Shown here piece by piece: positions 23,925-35,318 of a stretch of 64,000 nucleotides of DNA. The first letter of the stretch is position 1, and every line of letters starts with the position of its first letter. The notes beneath the pieces were generated by a model that saw only the letters and a list, made by a program, of their open reading frames with translations, searched no databases and was not told the origin of the DNA. The position numbers and the translations under genes are program-made. Source of the DNA: Pezicula radicicola (Eukaryota > Ascomycota > Leotiomycetes > Helotiales > Dermateaceae); NCBI GenBank assembly GCA_003008705.1, contig PDUO01000006.1:629295-693294 (forward strand), written 5' to 3'.

Positions 23925-26077
23925 ATGTCAGGCAAACGGTCTCGCGCTGCCTATGAAGCCGATATTCAGGCACAGCGGTCGCCCTACGTAGTCTTTGGCA
24001 CGGCACTTCCGCCACTAGACCCGGAGGTGCGAGACGATGGGTCGTACGTTCCCCTGTGGAAGCAGGAGGTTCGTGATGAGAGGGGATTGAAGCGCCTTCA
24101 TGGTGCCTTCACCGGTGGCTTCAGCGCAGGGTATGTACTCGTGCCTCCATATGTTGTGTGCAGCCTTCACTAACATCAGCACTGCCTAGGTATTTCAATA
24201 CCGTCGGATCTAAAGAAGGATGGACCCCCTCGACCTTCGTCTCCTCTAGGTCGAACCGGAAAAAGGATGACGCCAAAGTCTATCAACAGCGACCTGAGGA
24301 TTTCATGGACGATGAAGATATTGCCGACGCAGCGGAAGCCCAGCGTATTCAAACGGCAGACACCTTTTCCGGGCTTGGATCTACAGAAGACGATGTTACA
24401 AGGCGTAGCGCATTTGTTGATCTATTCCGAAAAGAAGGGGAGACAATGGGGATCAAACTATTGAAGAAGATGGGGTGGAAGGAGGGCCAGGGCGTTGGAC
24501 CAAAGGTGCGGCGGAAAGCACGCTTGGATGGCGCGGAGGGGCTAAATGGCGACGAAGGTAACGATTTGCACCTATTCGCCCCGGAGAACACCAACATGAT
24601 AAGCTTCATAAAAAAAACTGACCACAAAGGACTGGGTTTTGACGGCGAGTCAAAGTTATCAGAACCAAGGCTGGTTGGTGGACGTGCAAGGTCAGAGGAG
24701 GAGGAGGATGACCATTCCAACTTACTAGCAACTCGAAAGGCGAAGATTAAGAACCCGGTTCGTGGTGGCATTGGAATTGGCCCTTTGAATGACAATGGTT
24801 CAGATGATGAAGACCCCTATGCAATTGGCCCCCGGATATCTTATAACAGGGTCATTGGAGGAGAGAAGAAAAAGAAGAAGAGTGCTGGAGCAGGGAACTT
24901 ACTGCTGAAATCGAAGCCAGTTTTTATCTCAAAGAAGAGTGCCATGGCAAAAGCATCAGGGGGACTATGCAAGTGTCATGATGGTCGACTACCGCTTGAG
25001 GGTTTCGTGTTGAGCAACACCGATACACTGTCTGCAATGGTCTCATCTTCGATCGAGTATGCACCACCTGAAATACCGCAAGATTGGAAGTCTTCTAGGC
25101 AGCGGAAGCCCAATTCACAGCAGTCTGGATATATTTCGACTGCGGAGGCTGCGAAGGCGTCAAAAATGGATCCCAAGGCTCGAGCATCTATCTTGGGGGA
25201 GGCTGCATTGCCTGGGAAGTCAGTGTTTGATTTTCTGACAGCCTCGGCGAGAGATCGGCTTGTTTCCGCCTCTGGCAGAACCAACCTTCCTGTTGCCCTA
25301 GGTGAGATCCCTGAAGGATATACCATGACGGATGAAGAGCGTCGTAAGGAACTACTCAAACAAATACCCAAGCTTGAGAAGGATGTTGCAGTGGCGGCTC
25401 TTACCCGAGGGGTAAGCGGGTTCATGCCGTATGGCGAAGACCTACCCAAACGCAGCAGATACCGAGCATTCTTGGAATACGGGGCCGGTATCACAGCAGA
25501 CATACCGAAGCGAGATGTCGGCATATCCAAAGATCAATGGCTCGAAGAACTTAAAGAGTTTGCCGATTGTGCCCAGATATTTAAGCCGATGACAACAATG
25601 ATGGCGTCAAGGTTTACTGTCTCAAAAACAGCGCCAAATCTCTCATCAGATGCACCGGACTCACCGAAAGAAACGCTGCTCTGTAAGCCCAAACCAAAAC
25701 CAGAAGACCCTGCGGAGGCAGCAGCAAAGGTCAGCATGTATGGACCGTTGACTCGGTCATCACAAGATTTCTACCCAACAAGATTACTATGCAAAAGATT
25801 TAACGTCAAGCCTCCAGCCCATGTCAAACCTGATGTTGGCGAGGATTTAAGTCAAGCGAGCAAGACTGCAGACTTGGTTTCAAAATCTGCCATGGAGGAC
25901 ATAAGGATGGAATTTGGTGTTGGACAGCAATTGAATGATGCTAGAACTAGAAATCCAGTTTCTGAAAAGGTTCCGCAGGTCGTCATGGATACAGAGGTGA
26001 ACGAAGCTTTAGAAGGCCAGAAAGCCGGTGAGGCTGTATTCAAGGCCATATTTGGGGATGATAGCGACGATGAATAA
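23925..26077 (+). CDS. G-patch domain protein, TGH/GPATCH1-like (DUF1604)
   Basis: RNA-processing factor of 697 residues related to plant TOUGH and animal GPATCH1. Exons 23925-24130 and 24190-26077, joining ...[15 protein letters not shown] in phase. The N-terminal DUF1604 domain reads [42 protein letters not shown] and [16 protein letters not shown]-patch near residue 175 shows [20 protein letters not shown]. Acidic-basic linkers, a central EGFVLS segment and a conserved-looking KPPAHVKPD block follow, ending in an acidic FGDDSDDE tail. A nuclear, spliceosome-linked role is inferred from the family. Confidence 0.94.
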
Positions 26078-26593
26078 CATCCGCTATCTTTAGGATAAAA
26101 CTATTGCACATACTTCTTCATGATCTAGTTTGGCTCAAGATAAATACATGGATGCTTTATTGATGGGAATGTCGTAGCTAGAAAAGCGACGACGCTGCTA
26201 GCTTCGAGTAAGTGGTACGTGAGGCGCCGGTAGCACAATCTGCTTATTATCTTGTGTGCCTTGATGAGTGAGACTGGATTGGTCCTGAAGCCATCAGTGC
26301 TTCCGTTTCAATATATACAAAGCATACATCAGAAAAGAACCCAAAATACTATCAAACAAAGGTAGGAGGGAGTGGGAAGATCCATTATAACTTGCCGGGT
26401 TTTGTAGTGTGATGTGACGGAGCTACCATACGAAAGTAGAAGAAAGGGGTCGCCAGACAAGGTTCCGACAACCTCTAAGCGCGGTCGCTATGTACAACGA
26501 CTTCACGTCAATTGCTACACACCACTTGTATGATCTCTAAAGCCGCCAGGCAAGTTTAACAATCACAATAATCTCAACACATCCACAGTCACG
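26078..26593. other. Intergenic upstream of WHI2
   Basis: About 515 bases holding the G-patch gene 3' end and the WHI2 promoter and leader. The WHI2 frame stays open back to a TGA at 26531 without an ATG. Two ATGs at 26489 and 26530 are in other frames, and I found no simple splice that joins either to the WHI2 frame. Confidence 0.5.
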
Positions 26594-28150
26594 GTGTCAG
26601 ATACGCAAGAAATCAACGGGTCTGTTCCCGTGGGGCCACTGGAGCCGCAAGAAACCAAGCTTGAGGACGACCTCATCTCCCGCGCTCAATCCCCACCACC
26701 AGGGTACTTTCCAGTATCTGAGTCTTCTCGGTCCAGCCCACCGTCTCCTCGTCCTCCTCCATTCTCATCACTTTATACATCCACTGCAGAAGCTGTCGAA
26801 GCATACAAATCTGCCGTCACCGAAGCTAGTAGCGCATCTGCTTCCGTCCCAGCATACGCGCCTGTTGCACCTGAACTCCACGCACCGTCGAGTTCCTCTA
26901 CAAGTGTTGTTGCAGAAACAAAGGCAGCATTACCGCGAGATACCAAAGGCGAACCTTCGAAGGACGACGATAGCGAGCCCCCTCCCGCCTATTCTGAAGG
27001 GTCTAGTCCACTTGATTCATTCACCTATCTGATGGCAGCCGCTGGAGGAGCTGCGAGTATTATTACTCAGGTGCAGCAGGGTGGTGCTCCACCTATCAAT
27101 ACATTGGGAGGTGTGTTGGGAACATTTTGGGCATGAGATATTGTACTGATTCTTTGGCGTAGATGTCGGTGCAGATGAGAATATCACAATGGACCTACGG
27201 TAGGATTCCCAGGAAGGTTAAAGAGCAATTGACTTACAATCGATAGAGGCACACGGTTCACCTTGTCCCGGGATGAACTTCTCACACTTCCCGAGTTCGT
27301 TCTCTTGTCGCTCTTTCCAAACGGCCTCCTTCCAGATGGTCATATGAACGCATACCACGAAGGAGATGCTTTCCAAGTTGATGTCCGTTCCATTTCATAT
27401 ATTCGTGACATATTGGCCGATCTAAATTATTACATAGCTAACTTAAACTTGCAGTATGATCCTGCATCTCTACAATATATGCTCGAATTCTTCCGTAACG
27501 TTGCGCAAACAATACCGACTGATTCGTCCCGGGAAGCATCCCCAGAAGGCGAGGCAGTACCGATTGAACCAATGCAAGGATCTGCGAGGGAGATGCTTCA
27601 GGATAGAGCTGGAATAATTGTATTGAGGGAAGATCTGGATTTCTATGCCATACCACCACGGCCAGATATTGAGCAACCCGAAATGATTGAGGTCAAAAGA
27701 GCTGCAGGGAAAGCTTTGTTGAAGCAAGATGGGATATTTTCTGGATTGCGAAGAAGTGAGGAGACGGGTACAACCGAGCAACACTTAATCGAGATGTTGA
27801 CTGCTGGGTATGTCGTTTCCCTGATCGATATATACCTACATAGACTAACCCAAGGCAGAGGTTTCAATCATGATGATCACTGGGGCCATAGAGCAGGCGA
27901 GCCAAACAAAGCAGTCATCTGCAGTCTCGCACTCGCCAGATTACGAACAGACATTCGCGGTGGTGCGGACCAGGGCAATATGAACGCAGTAGGCATGGCT
28001 CAGAAGCTGCTCCTCTTCTGGCGGAAGCCGGCTCGCAGATGTTGGTGGGAGGGTGTCGAGCTAGAGAATGTTGAGGGTGTCGAAGGCAAACTAAAAGTCT
28101 GGATCAGGAGAGTGTGGACGCTGGAGATGAGTGTCATAGGGTTACGTTAA
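26594..28150 (+). CDS. WHI2: General stress response protein WHI2 (BTB/POZ-like), start unresolved
   Basis: Whi2 partners the Psr phosphatases and damps TORC1 under low amino acids. Exons about 26594-27110, 27163-27199, 27247-27382, 27455-27807 and 27859-28150; phases agree, giving about 444 residues. The N-terminal 150 residues are Pro/Ser rich with PPxY-like motifs (PPPGYF, PPPAYS). The BTB-like core starts GTRFTLSRDELLTLPEF and VLLSLFPNGLLPDGHMN, then YDPASLQYMLEFFRNVAQT. The C-terminus is GFNHDDHWGHRAGEP and WWEGVELENVEG. The frame opens with GTG TCA GAT and lacks an in-frame ATG, so the true start is either non-AUG, in an unseen upstream exon, or lost to a sequence error. Two introns (72 and 51 nt) are stop-free multiples of three. 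Confidence 0.88.
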
Positions 28151-31100
28151 TACCGAACAGCCATCATTCTTCTTTTCCTTATTTTCGTTTGCACCCACTC
28201 CGTACACGTACATCATTCCCGTTATGGACAAATGAGTACGGTACGCCAAATGATACCCGCGGGACTCATTGAGTGTTAGCATTGTGCTGTTTGTTGTTGG
28301 TGTATAAGCGACATTTTGTTTCGAGTCCCTGTTGTCAGCCGCCTCTTTTCGACTACTGAAATTCGCATGGCGTGCGGCTTGCTTGTTCTTTCTTTTGTTG
28401 CATTAATCTGGGAACACGTTTTCTTGTTAAGAAATGGGGATTCATTCTGTGTAATTTCACCTACTAAAGTAAAAGTAAAGATAACCAATGGATGGTATTG
28501 TAGAGACAAATAAGCGCGCCTCTGTTCTGCTACTACTGCTAAGGGCTATATGACAATACAAAGTAAATATTGCGAGATGGGAGTGAGTTTTCGACTAGAA
28601 GACCAAGGGCTTAAGAAGCATTTCACCTGTGGTAAGTACTGATTTCCTATGAAAGATGTCGTTACGGACTAATCTTTATCATTAAATTAATTACTACAGA
28701 CTTGCAAACCTCGTGCAGAGTGACAAGTGACAAGTAGCGCATAAACAGTCCCCATTCGTAAGTATCCTAACTCCCATTCCACCCACCCGTCCCATGGTTT
28801 GGAGAGACGCATGTGAAAACAATTAGGTTGTAAATACCAGCTGATCTAAGCTAGGACACTGGAACGTACATTAGTATTTTTACGGGTTCACTCCAAGTTG
28901 TTAAATACAATAGAGGTATAGCAAAGGACTTGCGAGGATGGTAATACTCATTAAGTGAGATGGAAGATTCAAAATGAAAGTTGGTACAAAGTAGAAAGGG
29001 TTGACCCTTGCCGGATATCAAAACAGGCACCTGCTGAAGCAAATATCTAGACAATTTTTTTCTGAAAACCAGGAGGGGTTCTCCAAAGTCCTGTGCAAAC
29101 ATTTTTTGGGCAACCAGTCTCTGTCATCGGATAGAATGACTGTTATCATTGTCTCTTTGCTCCATTCTTTTCTCCTATCAAAAATTGGGCAAGTACAAAA
29201 TGTTCAAGTGTAGCAATCAATACAACTTCCAATTCTTACTTATTCCTCCCTCTGCGCAAGATATTTCTCATTTAAATACTACTAGAAAGTCACTTGTGAG
29301 CACAGCAAGTTACTCATGGTCCCTTGACCAACCTACTTCGTTCAAGTAGTCTACCTAATTTAAGTAACTCACTTAATTCAGGTCACTAGAAAGCTTAAAA
29401 TGTCTACAATTTCAATGTCTTAAAGTCCTTTTGTGACTACTTACTATTCAATCCTCAATACTTATTTCAATCTGATATTACTTGGTAGCTTATGGTGGTA
29501 GATCTTTATTCCCTACGAAACCTCAATCATAAAGTCTAGCGAGAGACGGCCTAGAACTAATATCAATATTGAGGACTAAAAGTTACGCAGTCTCCCGTGT
29601 ACGTGAACACATGCACAATTCCCAATATCAGTTCAGTTGTTGGAAATTCTAATCGTAAATTTTTACCTCAATGACCTAGGAAATAAAGGCGCGAGGACTC
29701 ATATCCTTTTCTAAATAGCCATGGCAAGAGTATAAAGAGGCCACCCGAAAAGTATTCCTCCAGATATGTCCTGCGGGCTTGATCCCATGAGTGCAGGTGC
29801 TGGAAGAAGTTCAAGTACTAAAAGTTGTACTCTTGAGGAACAGGACTATGAAATAACTCACATCCTCAAAAGGAGAATCATCTAAAGAACTATCCAAAGG
29901 AAGCAAGCCATCGCAGAGTTTTTCTAGTATGACCTTGAAATGATCTCAAATACTTTGGATTTCTATCTCCCTTCATATAAAACCTATAACTTGGGTTCAT
30001 AAAAGTAATTCGTCCATATAAAGCAGGATATTGGATCTTGACAATATGCTGTCAAAGGAATGCCTAAGACAAAATACTCAGGACAAATTTAGAGCCCTAA
30101 AATAGTATTATTGCCCTCTTCAAGCGAATACTGCCTTGCTGTCTTATAGTTTCGCTGGGTCGACAAGCGACCGATATAAAGGCAGGAGCAGCACTGCGAC
30201 TTAAGATTCTAAGGGCCATGAACTGTTTTCATTCCACTTCTTTATAAGCAAAAGTACTCGGTTCGAATAGCTGTACATATGTAAGTTATGAAAAGGCTAG
30301 TATCTTGAAAATTAGATAACGTTGAAAAGCAGTTGGGAGTTGTAAGGCCTTCAATCTACCTATCATTGGTTGATTTATTGACCTGCTTTGAACTAAAACC
30401 CGGTTGACATAGGCAACATTGCAACGAGGCGGCAGAGTAGCCGAAGCCAGCCGTCCAGACCGATGCTGTTAAGATTTTGCCTCTCCTAACACGGCATCAT
30501 TATGGCACATCATAACCATAATCTGTAATATCCTCCTGAAGCCCACCGAACGTGTAGCCTTGAGTTGAAGATGTGAAATGAAGGATCCATTGTAGAGCCT
30601 TGACGCTGAGCGAAATATGCATCAACTGCAGAAGTAATAGAGAAGATTTTTTCTGTGCACACTTCATTGGATCTTTCCTAAGAGTGGATTGAAGGAGGTA
30701 CAGTATGCAGAGTGTCAGCAGACAGCTACTCGGTATTTTTTTAGCACATTTGAGGTGATGAAGCTGAGCAAATCAAAGTAGAAACTTGGTACTACTCAAT
30801 ACCTTAGTCTCCAAGTGGGCGAAAGATCGAAATGATAGAACTGAACCACAGCAAAACAGCTATAGCCGCAAGAGTCTCTCGAGTTCTAGGCACACGAACG
30901 TTGACCGGTAGCTCTGCGGCACGACTGCCAATGGGGAGCCGCTTATGCAGATAGATGCCACCATAATCAAGCATGCACCTCTGAGAACCACACAAAACAT
31001 ACGCCCAATCACAGCCTATTGGCAAATGAAAGCATGCAGAACATGAAGCACTTCGCGAACTCCACCAGCTCCACGCCCTGTGAAGTGACTCATCACCCCG

Positions 31101-32398
31101 GTTGAGCCAATCTTGCATTTGCTAGCAGAGAAGAAGCCCTCGACTCTCTAGGTCCGGGGATTCGATGTGCTGTACAGAGAGGAAGGAGGTACCGTCAGTG
31201 CGAAGGAGAAACACCACCTGCAAACCAAGGAGGAGAGGATACCGTACGGGATGATACGGATTCATTGGTGCCTCGTGACAAGCAACATTAGATCATCTGC
31301 CCCTGATCTGATGAAGTCGATGTCAGTCTGCGGATGTCCGGTACAGTAAGGGAGAAGTCGCATCGGATTTATTTGAGAGACGCATCTTCGAAGGGCGCAC
31401 GTCTGGTGCACTTGTAGCGGGGGATCTCCATGTTGGCATTCGCTTCACCGGTGCCTATTCAGCTGGCCGGCTGGATGGCTGGCCGATCTTACAGGCTAAA
31501 ATGGTGCGAGGTACGTACCAAGCCAGTCAGGGGCTGTGGCTGGGGCTCTGTTTTGCATCTTTGAACACCGGGGCTCAGAGCTGGCACTCCGTAATGGTCT
31601 TTGCTCGTATTATTCTCCTTATCTGCCAATACCGTACATACTCCGGGTCGCTTGTCGCGGTTTGCGATCTTGACCACTGACTGACTGCACTTTGGGTTCA
31701 AGATATGCCCACGAATTACATACTGTACTATCCATCTTAAGTCGACAATACTGGAATTTGGGGTTATCACGGCCTCAACGGACTTAAGTAAAAACTCAAT
31801 CGCAGAGAGGGAGTGGAAGCCTGGCACGCCTGGCACGCCTAGCACAGAGCCTGCGCCAACCAAGCCAAACCTCGCCAAACCGAGAATAGCGCTCCGGCAC
31901 AATAATAATCTTACTGTGACTCACACGCTAGTCCAAATGAACAGGGTTCTTGGGGGATGAGCGGGAGCGGGAGGTGCCAAACCACACCCAAGTTACCAAC
32001 CAACGCAGAGCGAGTTGCTGTGTTGTCAATCGTGAATGTACGAAATACTGGACTGGAGAATCACTCATAATAAGACTGATGAATTACTATTCACAATAAT
32101 ACCAGTGTTGAAATAATGAATCATTAAAGACGGGTTGAGGGGCTCCAGAGCTGCGGTAATATACAGAGACAAAAAGATTGAATTGAGTCGTGGAGAGGTA
32201 CAGTAGTAGTACTTCCGTACGAAAAGTCCAAATTTACGACATACGGGGCAGCCTTACCTAATCCAGCACGGCGAAGCAGCAAGAGAATCAGCCCTTAGCG
32301 CACATTTCTCTAGCGCAGTTCTGTTCTAGCTCCCACATAAACTCAGCCCTTCGCCCTCTCTCTGCCTGATTTTTCTTCTGCTTTTTTCTTCCACCATC
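28151..32398. other. Gene-poor region upstream of the CPC1-type gene
   Basis: About 4.2 kb with no supportable gene. From 28.5 to 30.1 kb it is AT-rich, with many stops in all frames and a copy of the GAGTTACTTAA-type minisatellite on the other strand at about 29331-29390. From 30.5 to 32.4 kb composition is ordinary, with TAC-N-GTA motifs (30698, 31341, 31721, 32198). The last few hundred bases, ending in a C/T-rich tract, should be the CPC1-type promoter and leader. Confidence 0.55.
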
Positions 32399-32444
32399 TT
32401 GCACTTCCTACAACCACACGACGACCACAGAACATTTGCCCAGA

Positions 32445-32453
32445 ATGTTCTAA
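32445..32453 (+). promoter_or_regulatory. Upstream ORF 1 (ATG TTC TAA) of the CPC1-type gene
   Basis: A minimal uORF of two sense codons, 639 bases before the main ATG. Two-uORF leaders are established for GCN4-type genes of filamentous fungi (cpc-1, cpcA), where the first allows reinitiation. The match in position is direct; the function is inferred. Confidence 0.6.
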
Positions 32454-32652
32454 ATCACCAGTTCCCAGAACTACTTGACACTACAGTCAACATTTCACCA
32501 CTACAAAACCCCACCCACTCCCCTCACCAGTCCTCAGCAATTCCCTTCCCGGAATTGACAGAAACGCAAGCGTCCAGCTTCAACCTCAGTTTCCCCACCG
32601 TCAACATATCCCCTCAAGAGTTTAACTCTTTCACAACGGATTCCAAGTCACC

Positions 32653-32796
32653 ATGGCTTCCCTCCAGTTCATCGAGCCTGCCGGCACAATCACCACGACT
32701 CCCGCTCCAGGACAACTTTTGTCCCGATCCTCCAGCCTCTCACCACCAGGACTTCGTTCTCTTCGAGGCGACTCCCAGTGCGCGCAATTCCCCTAG
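32653..32796 (+). promoter_or_regulatory. Upstream ORF 2 (47 codons) of the CPC1-type gene
   Basis: An ATG in an ideal context (CACCATGG) opens a 47-residue ORF (starts MASLQFIEPAGTITTT, ends GDSQCAQFP) that stops 295 bases before the main ATG and is in a different frame. Its size is like the inhibitory second uORF of cpc-1-type leaders. Confidence 0.65.
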
Positions 32797-33091
32797 TTCG
32801 TCCAACCAGCGTGCCTTCAACGGCCAAACTCGTCGTCACTCTTCAAATCTATCGTCTGCCTCGGCTTTGCAGAACCAGAGAGTCGCCGCAATCATACAAG
32901 CTACTGGACATTCTATCAATACTTCGGCATTAAATCATCGGTACACTCCTTCTGCGCAAAGCCCCAACCAGTTCTACGCATCTTCTGCACCATCATCCTC
33001 AGCTGCACTGAATCAACAACAGCAGCAGCGTCCTCGACCTCAAGTCCCATTGTTTTCGCAATCAACCGGAAACATACCGCAGACTCCAAAC

Positions 33092-33868
33092 ATGGCGCAC
33101 CAAGGTAAATATGGTGAATCATCTTCTGCAAAGACCCGTTATTCACACCCTGCAGATATGGACTTGTTTGACGAGTTCACCTCGTTCGAGGGTGGAGCCT
33201 CGGCCCAAAGCACATTGTTCCCTTCTGCCTATTCTTCACCAGCAGTTCCAACAATGTACGACCCAACAGCAAACTTGTCCTCGTCGAGCTCCACCCACAT
33301 GGGTACCATCTCTCCTCAAGATCTTCTCGTCCGCGATTCTTTCACGTCCGCACCGAACTCAACTGCATTCACGAACTTGACTTCCCCGTCTACATACAAC
33401 GAGTCGCCCGAATACACTGATAGCTTCGATGTTTCACCATTCGTTGGCAATGGCGATTATGATCAAGCACTCGGTGGCGATCCTTGGTTTCCTCTCTTCC
33501 CCCAAGAAGACCAGGCCAAGCCGGAAGTAGACGAATCTCCTCTTCTTCCTGAGGAAGAGCTTGAGGTCTCTGAGACATTGCGAACCAATAGCCGTCGTCG
33601 TTCTGGGACCTCCTCTTCCCCTACTGGAACCCACGCATCAGTCTCAGGTGTAAACTCTCGGAAGCGTGACAAGCCTTTGCCACCCATCATTGTCGACGAT
33701 CCCAACGACACTGTTGCCATGAAACGAGCTCGCAACACTCTTGCTGCTCGTAAGTCTCGTCAACGTAAGATGCAACGATTCGAGGAACTTGAAGAGGAGA
33801 TCGCAAAGCTGAAGTCGGAGCGTGATCACTGGAAGGATATTGCTTTGCGTCGTGGTGGACAACCATAA
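33092..33868 (+). CDS. cpc1: GCN4/CPC1-type bZIP activator of cross-pathway amino acid control
   Basis: Transcriptional activator of amino acid biosynthesis genes, 258 residues from the first in-frame ATG. Visible features are the N-terminal activation region (MDLFDEFTSFEGG, LGGDPWFPLFPQED), the linker PLPPIIVDDPNDTVA and the C-terminal basic region and zipper: KRARNTLAARKSRQRKMQRF with ELEEEIAKLKSERDHWK. That basic region is the Gcn4 signature. The leader holds two uORFs, which supports translational control by eIF2alpha phosphorylation. The same frame is open upstream to 32399 (231 codons) without an ATG, and its text looks protein-like (QDFVLFEATPSARN, LQNQRVAAIIQATGH), so an N-terminally longer form from a non-AUG start or an unseen splice is possible. 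Confidence 0.9.
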   Translation: MAHQGKYGESSSAKTRYSHPADMDLFDEFTSFEGGASAQSTLFPSAYSSPAVPTMYDPTANLSSSSSTHMGTISPQDLLVRDSFTSAPNSTAFTNLTSPSTYNESPEYTDSFDVSPFVGNGDYDQALGGDPWFPLFPQEDQAKPEVDESPLLPEEELEVSETLRTNSRRRSGTSSSPTGTHASVSGVNSRKRDKPLPPIIVDDPNDTVAMKRARNTLAARKSRQRKMQRFEELEEEIAKLKSERDHWKDIALRRGGQP

Positions 33869-35318
33869 ATGTCACCGGCACTCTCATGGATTGGAGGGTA
33901 GAGACAACGTTCTCTACAGCACCTCCTGTGTGTTTTATTTACTCTGGACCTCTCTCTCGGAGGTAGTAGCAGCAGACGTGCACGGAGGCATGTTGATGAC
34001 GCTACTGACCGTGGATTTCCTTTTTAAAAGTTCTGCACTTGTCTTTTGCTTAATTGCTTTTTCCAGCGAGCGTAGCGACCTCAGCGAAGGCGCTCTTGAA
34101 GGACTTCGTAAGGAACTTCTGTGGGCTACATTGATGGTGGTTGATTGCGTGTCATGACATGGTTTCCTTTTGCTTGTCGTTGTTTTAATACTTCCTGGCT
34201 CAGGTGTCTCTCTCACTGCGCATTGGGTTGGGAATGGTGACCCGACCACACTGTAGTTAAATATTTCATTGGAACGAAGAACTTGTCATCGTCGATTATT
34301 TCAAACATATCCAACTTCTTGTGTACCCGTGATTGCCTCGTTGAGAATACTCGCACCTAACTCTATGCCTGCAGTTTGTAATTGTGACAACATGCTGTAT
34401 GCCTATCATTCTTGTAATAGAACTTCATGCCAAACTTCCCTCACAATCATATTAAGACCCCGTTGCCTGCGAGCGGTGCCAACCAACCATGGATAATCTC
34501 ATTCCCCTTGTGGCTATTTGGTAACTAGTGATCGATATCCCAAGCACACCCCTTTTCCTCCTAGTATCTAAAAGTTCTTCACTCTCGTCATCATCGCTCC
34601 TACCTACAATCTCTGCCATTGCTCCATGTAGAAGTCGCTACAGCAGTGCTGTTCCCTCTCTTTGCAGTAACAAATTCAACAACTATAACAAGGCAAGCTG
34701 ATAGTAATGTACCGGTAAAGGATTTGTGCAGTAGAGAGCAATCTTTGGTGAAATTGTAATCTATATTTATCCTATTACTTTTGTAATTTAGGAAACAAAC
34801 ATACCTCATGCTTCGGTTTTATTGTTTACAATCCACCTAGTAACATTTGGTTTTTATCTCAACTTAATACCCTTTCTTTTCACTGGGTGTTTAGGGAATG
34901 AAGCATAGTGCCTTGCAGTGGTTCCGTTCAAAAGGAAAGAGGCTATAAAGATCTTTTGACTGTTCTTGTTTCTCAGATCCATCATCCACGGTGACATTCA
35001 ACACTACCGTCAGACCACATTTACAATAAATATCTCAGGCATCAAAACTTCATTATTGTATATTGAATTAAATATGAATAGTCATGTGGCCGTCCTCTTA
35101 AGTAGGCTATTTTGAGCTCGCTCCGCTCCTCATGGAATACAACACCACGTTGCCTACCCATATCTTGCTCCCAATAACCATTCCGTTCAACATCGTATTT
35201 ATCAATACTCTTGATATAAAAAAAAGTCCCATGAGGTATCCATACGAATAAACGGAAAATACAATACGCCTAGCTCCAAAACCACTCTTGTGCAAGCTCC
35301 AGATCTAACTGTTATCTC
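33869..35318. other. Intergenic between the CPC1-type gene and the antiporter gene
   Basis: About 1.45 kb between two convergent genes, so 3' ends of both. It turns AT-rich from about 34.6 kb. A dispersed repeat copy is at 35110-35196, close to the antiporter stop codon. No gene was supported. Confidence 0.55.
35110..35196 (+). repeat. Dispersed repeat, copy 1 (second copy at 43264-43346)
   Basis: This stretch aligns by eye with 43264-43346: both share TCCTCA-GGAATACAACACC, then TTGCCTAC, CCCAAT and CGTTCAA in the same order and spacing. Differences are largely transitions, compatible with old, RIP-mutated copies. The element class is not identifiable. Confidence 0.6.

Noticed and set aside
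30245..30275. tRNA T-loop-like GGTTCGAAT
   Set aside because: No matching acceptor stem, D-arm or anticodon arm could be folded upstream.
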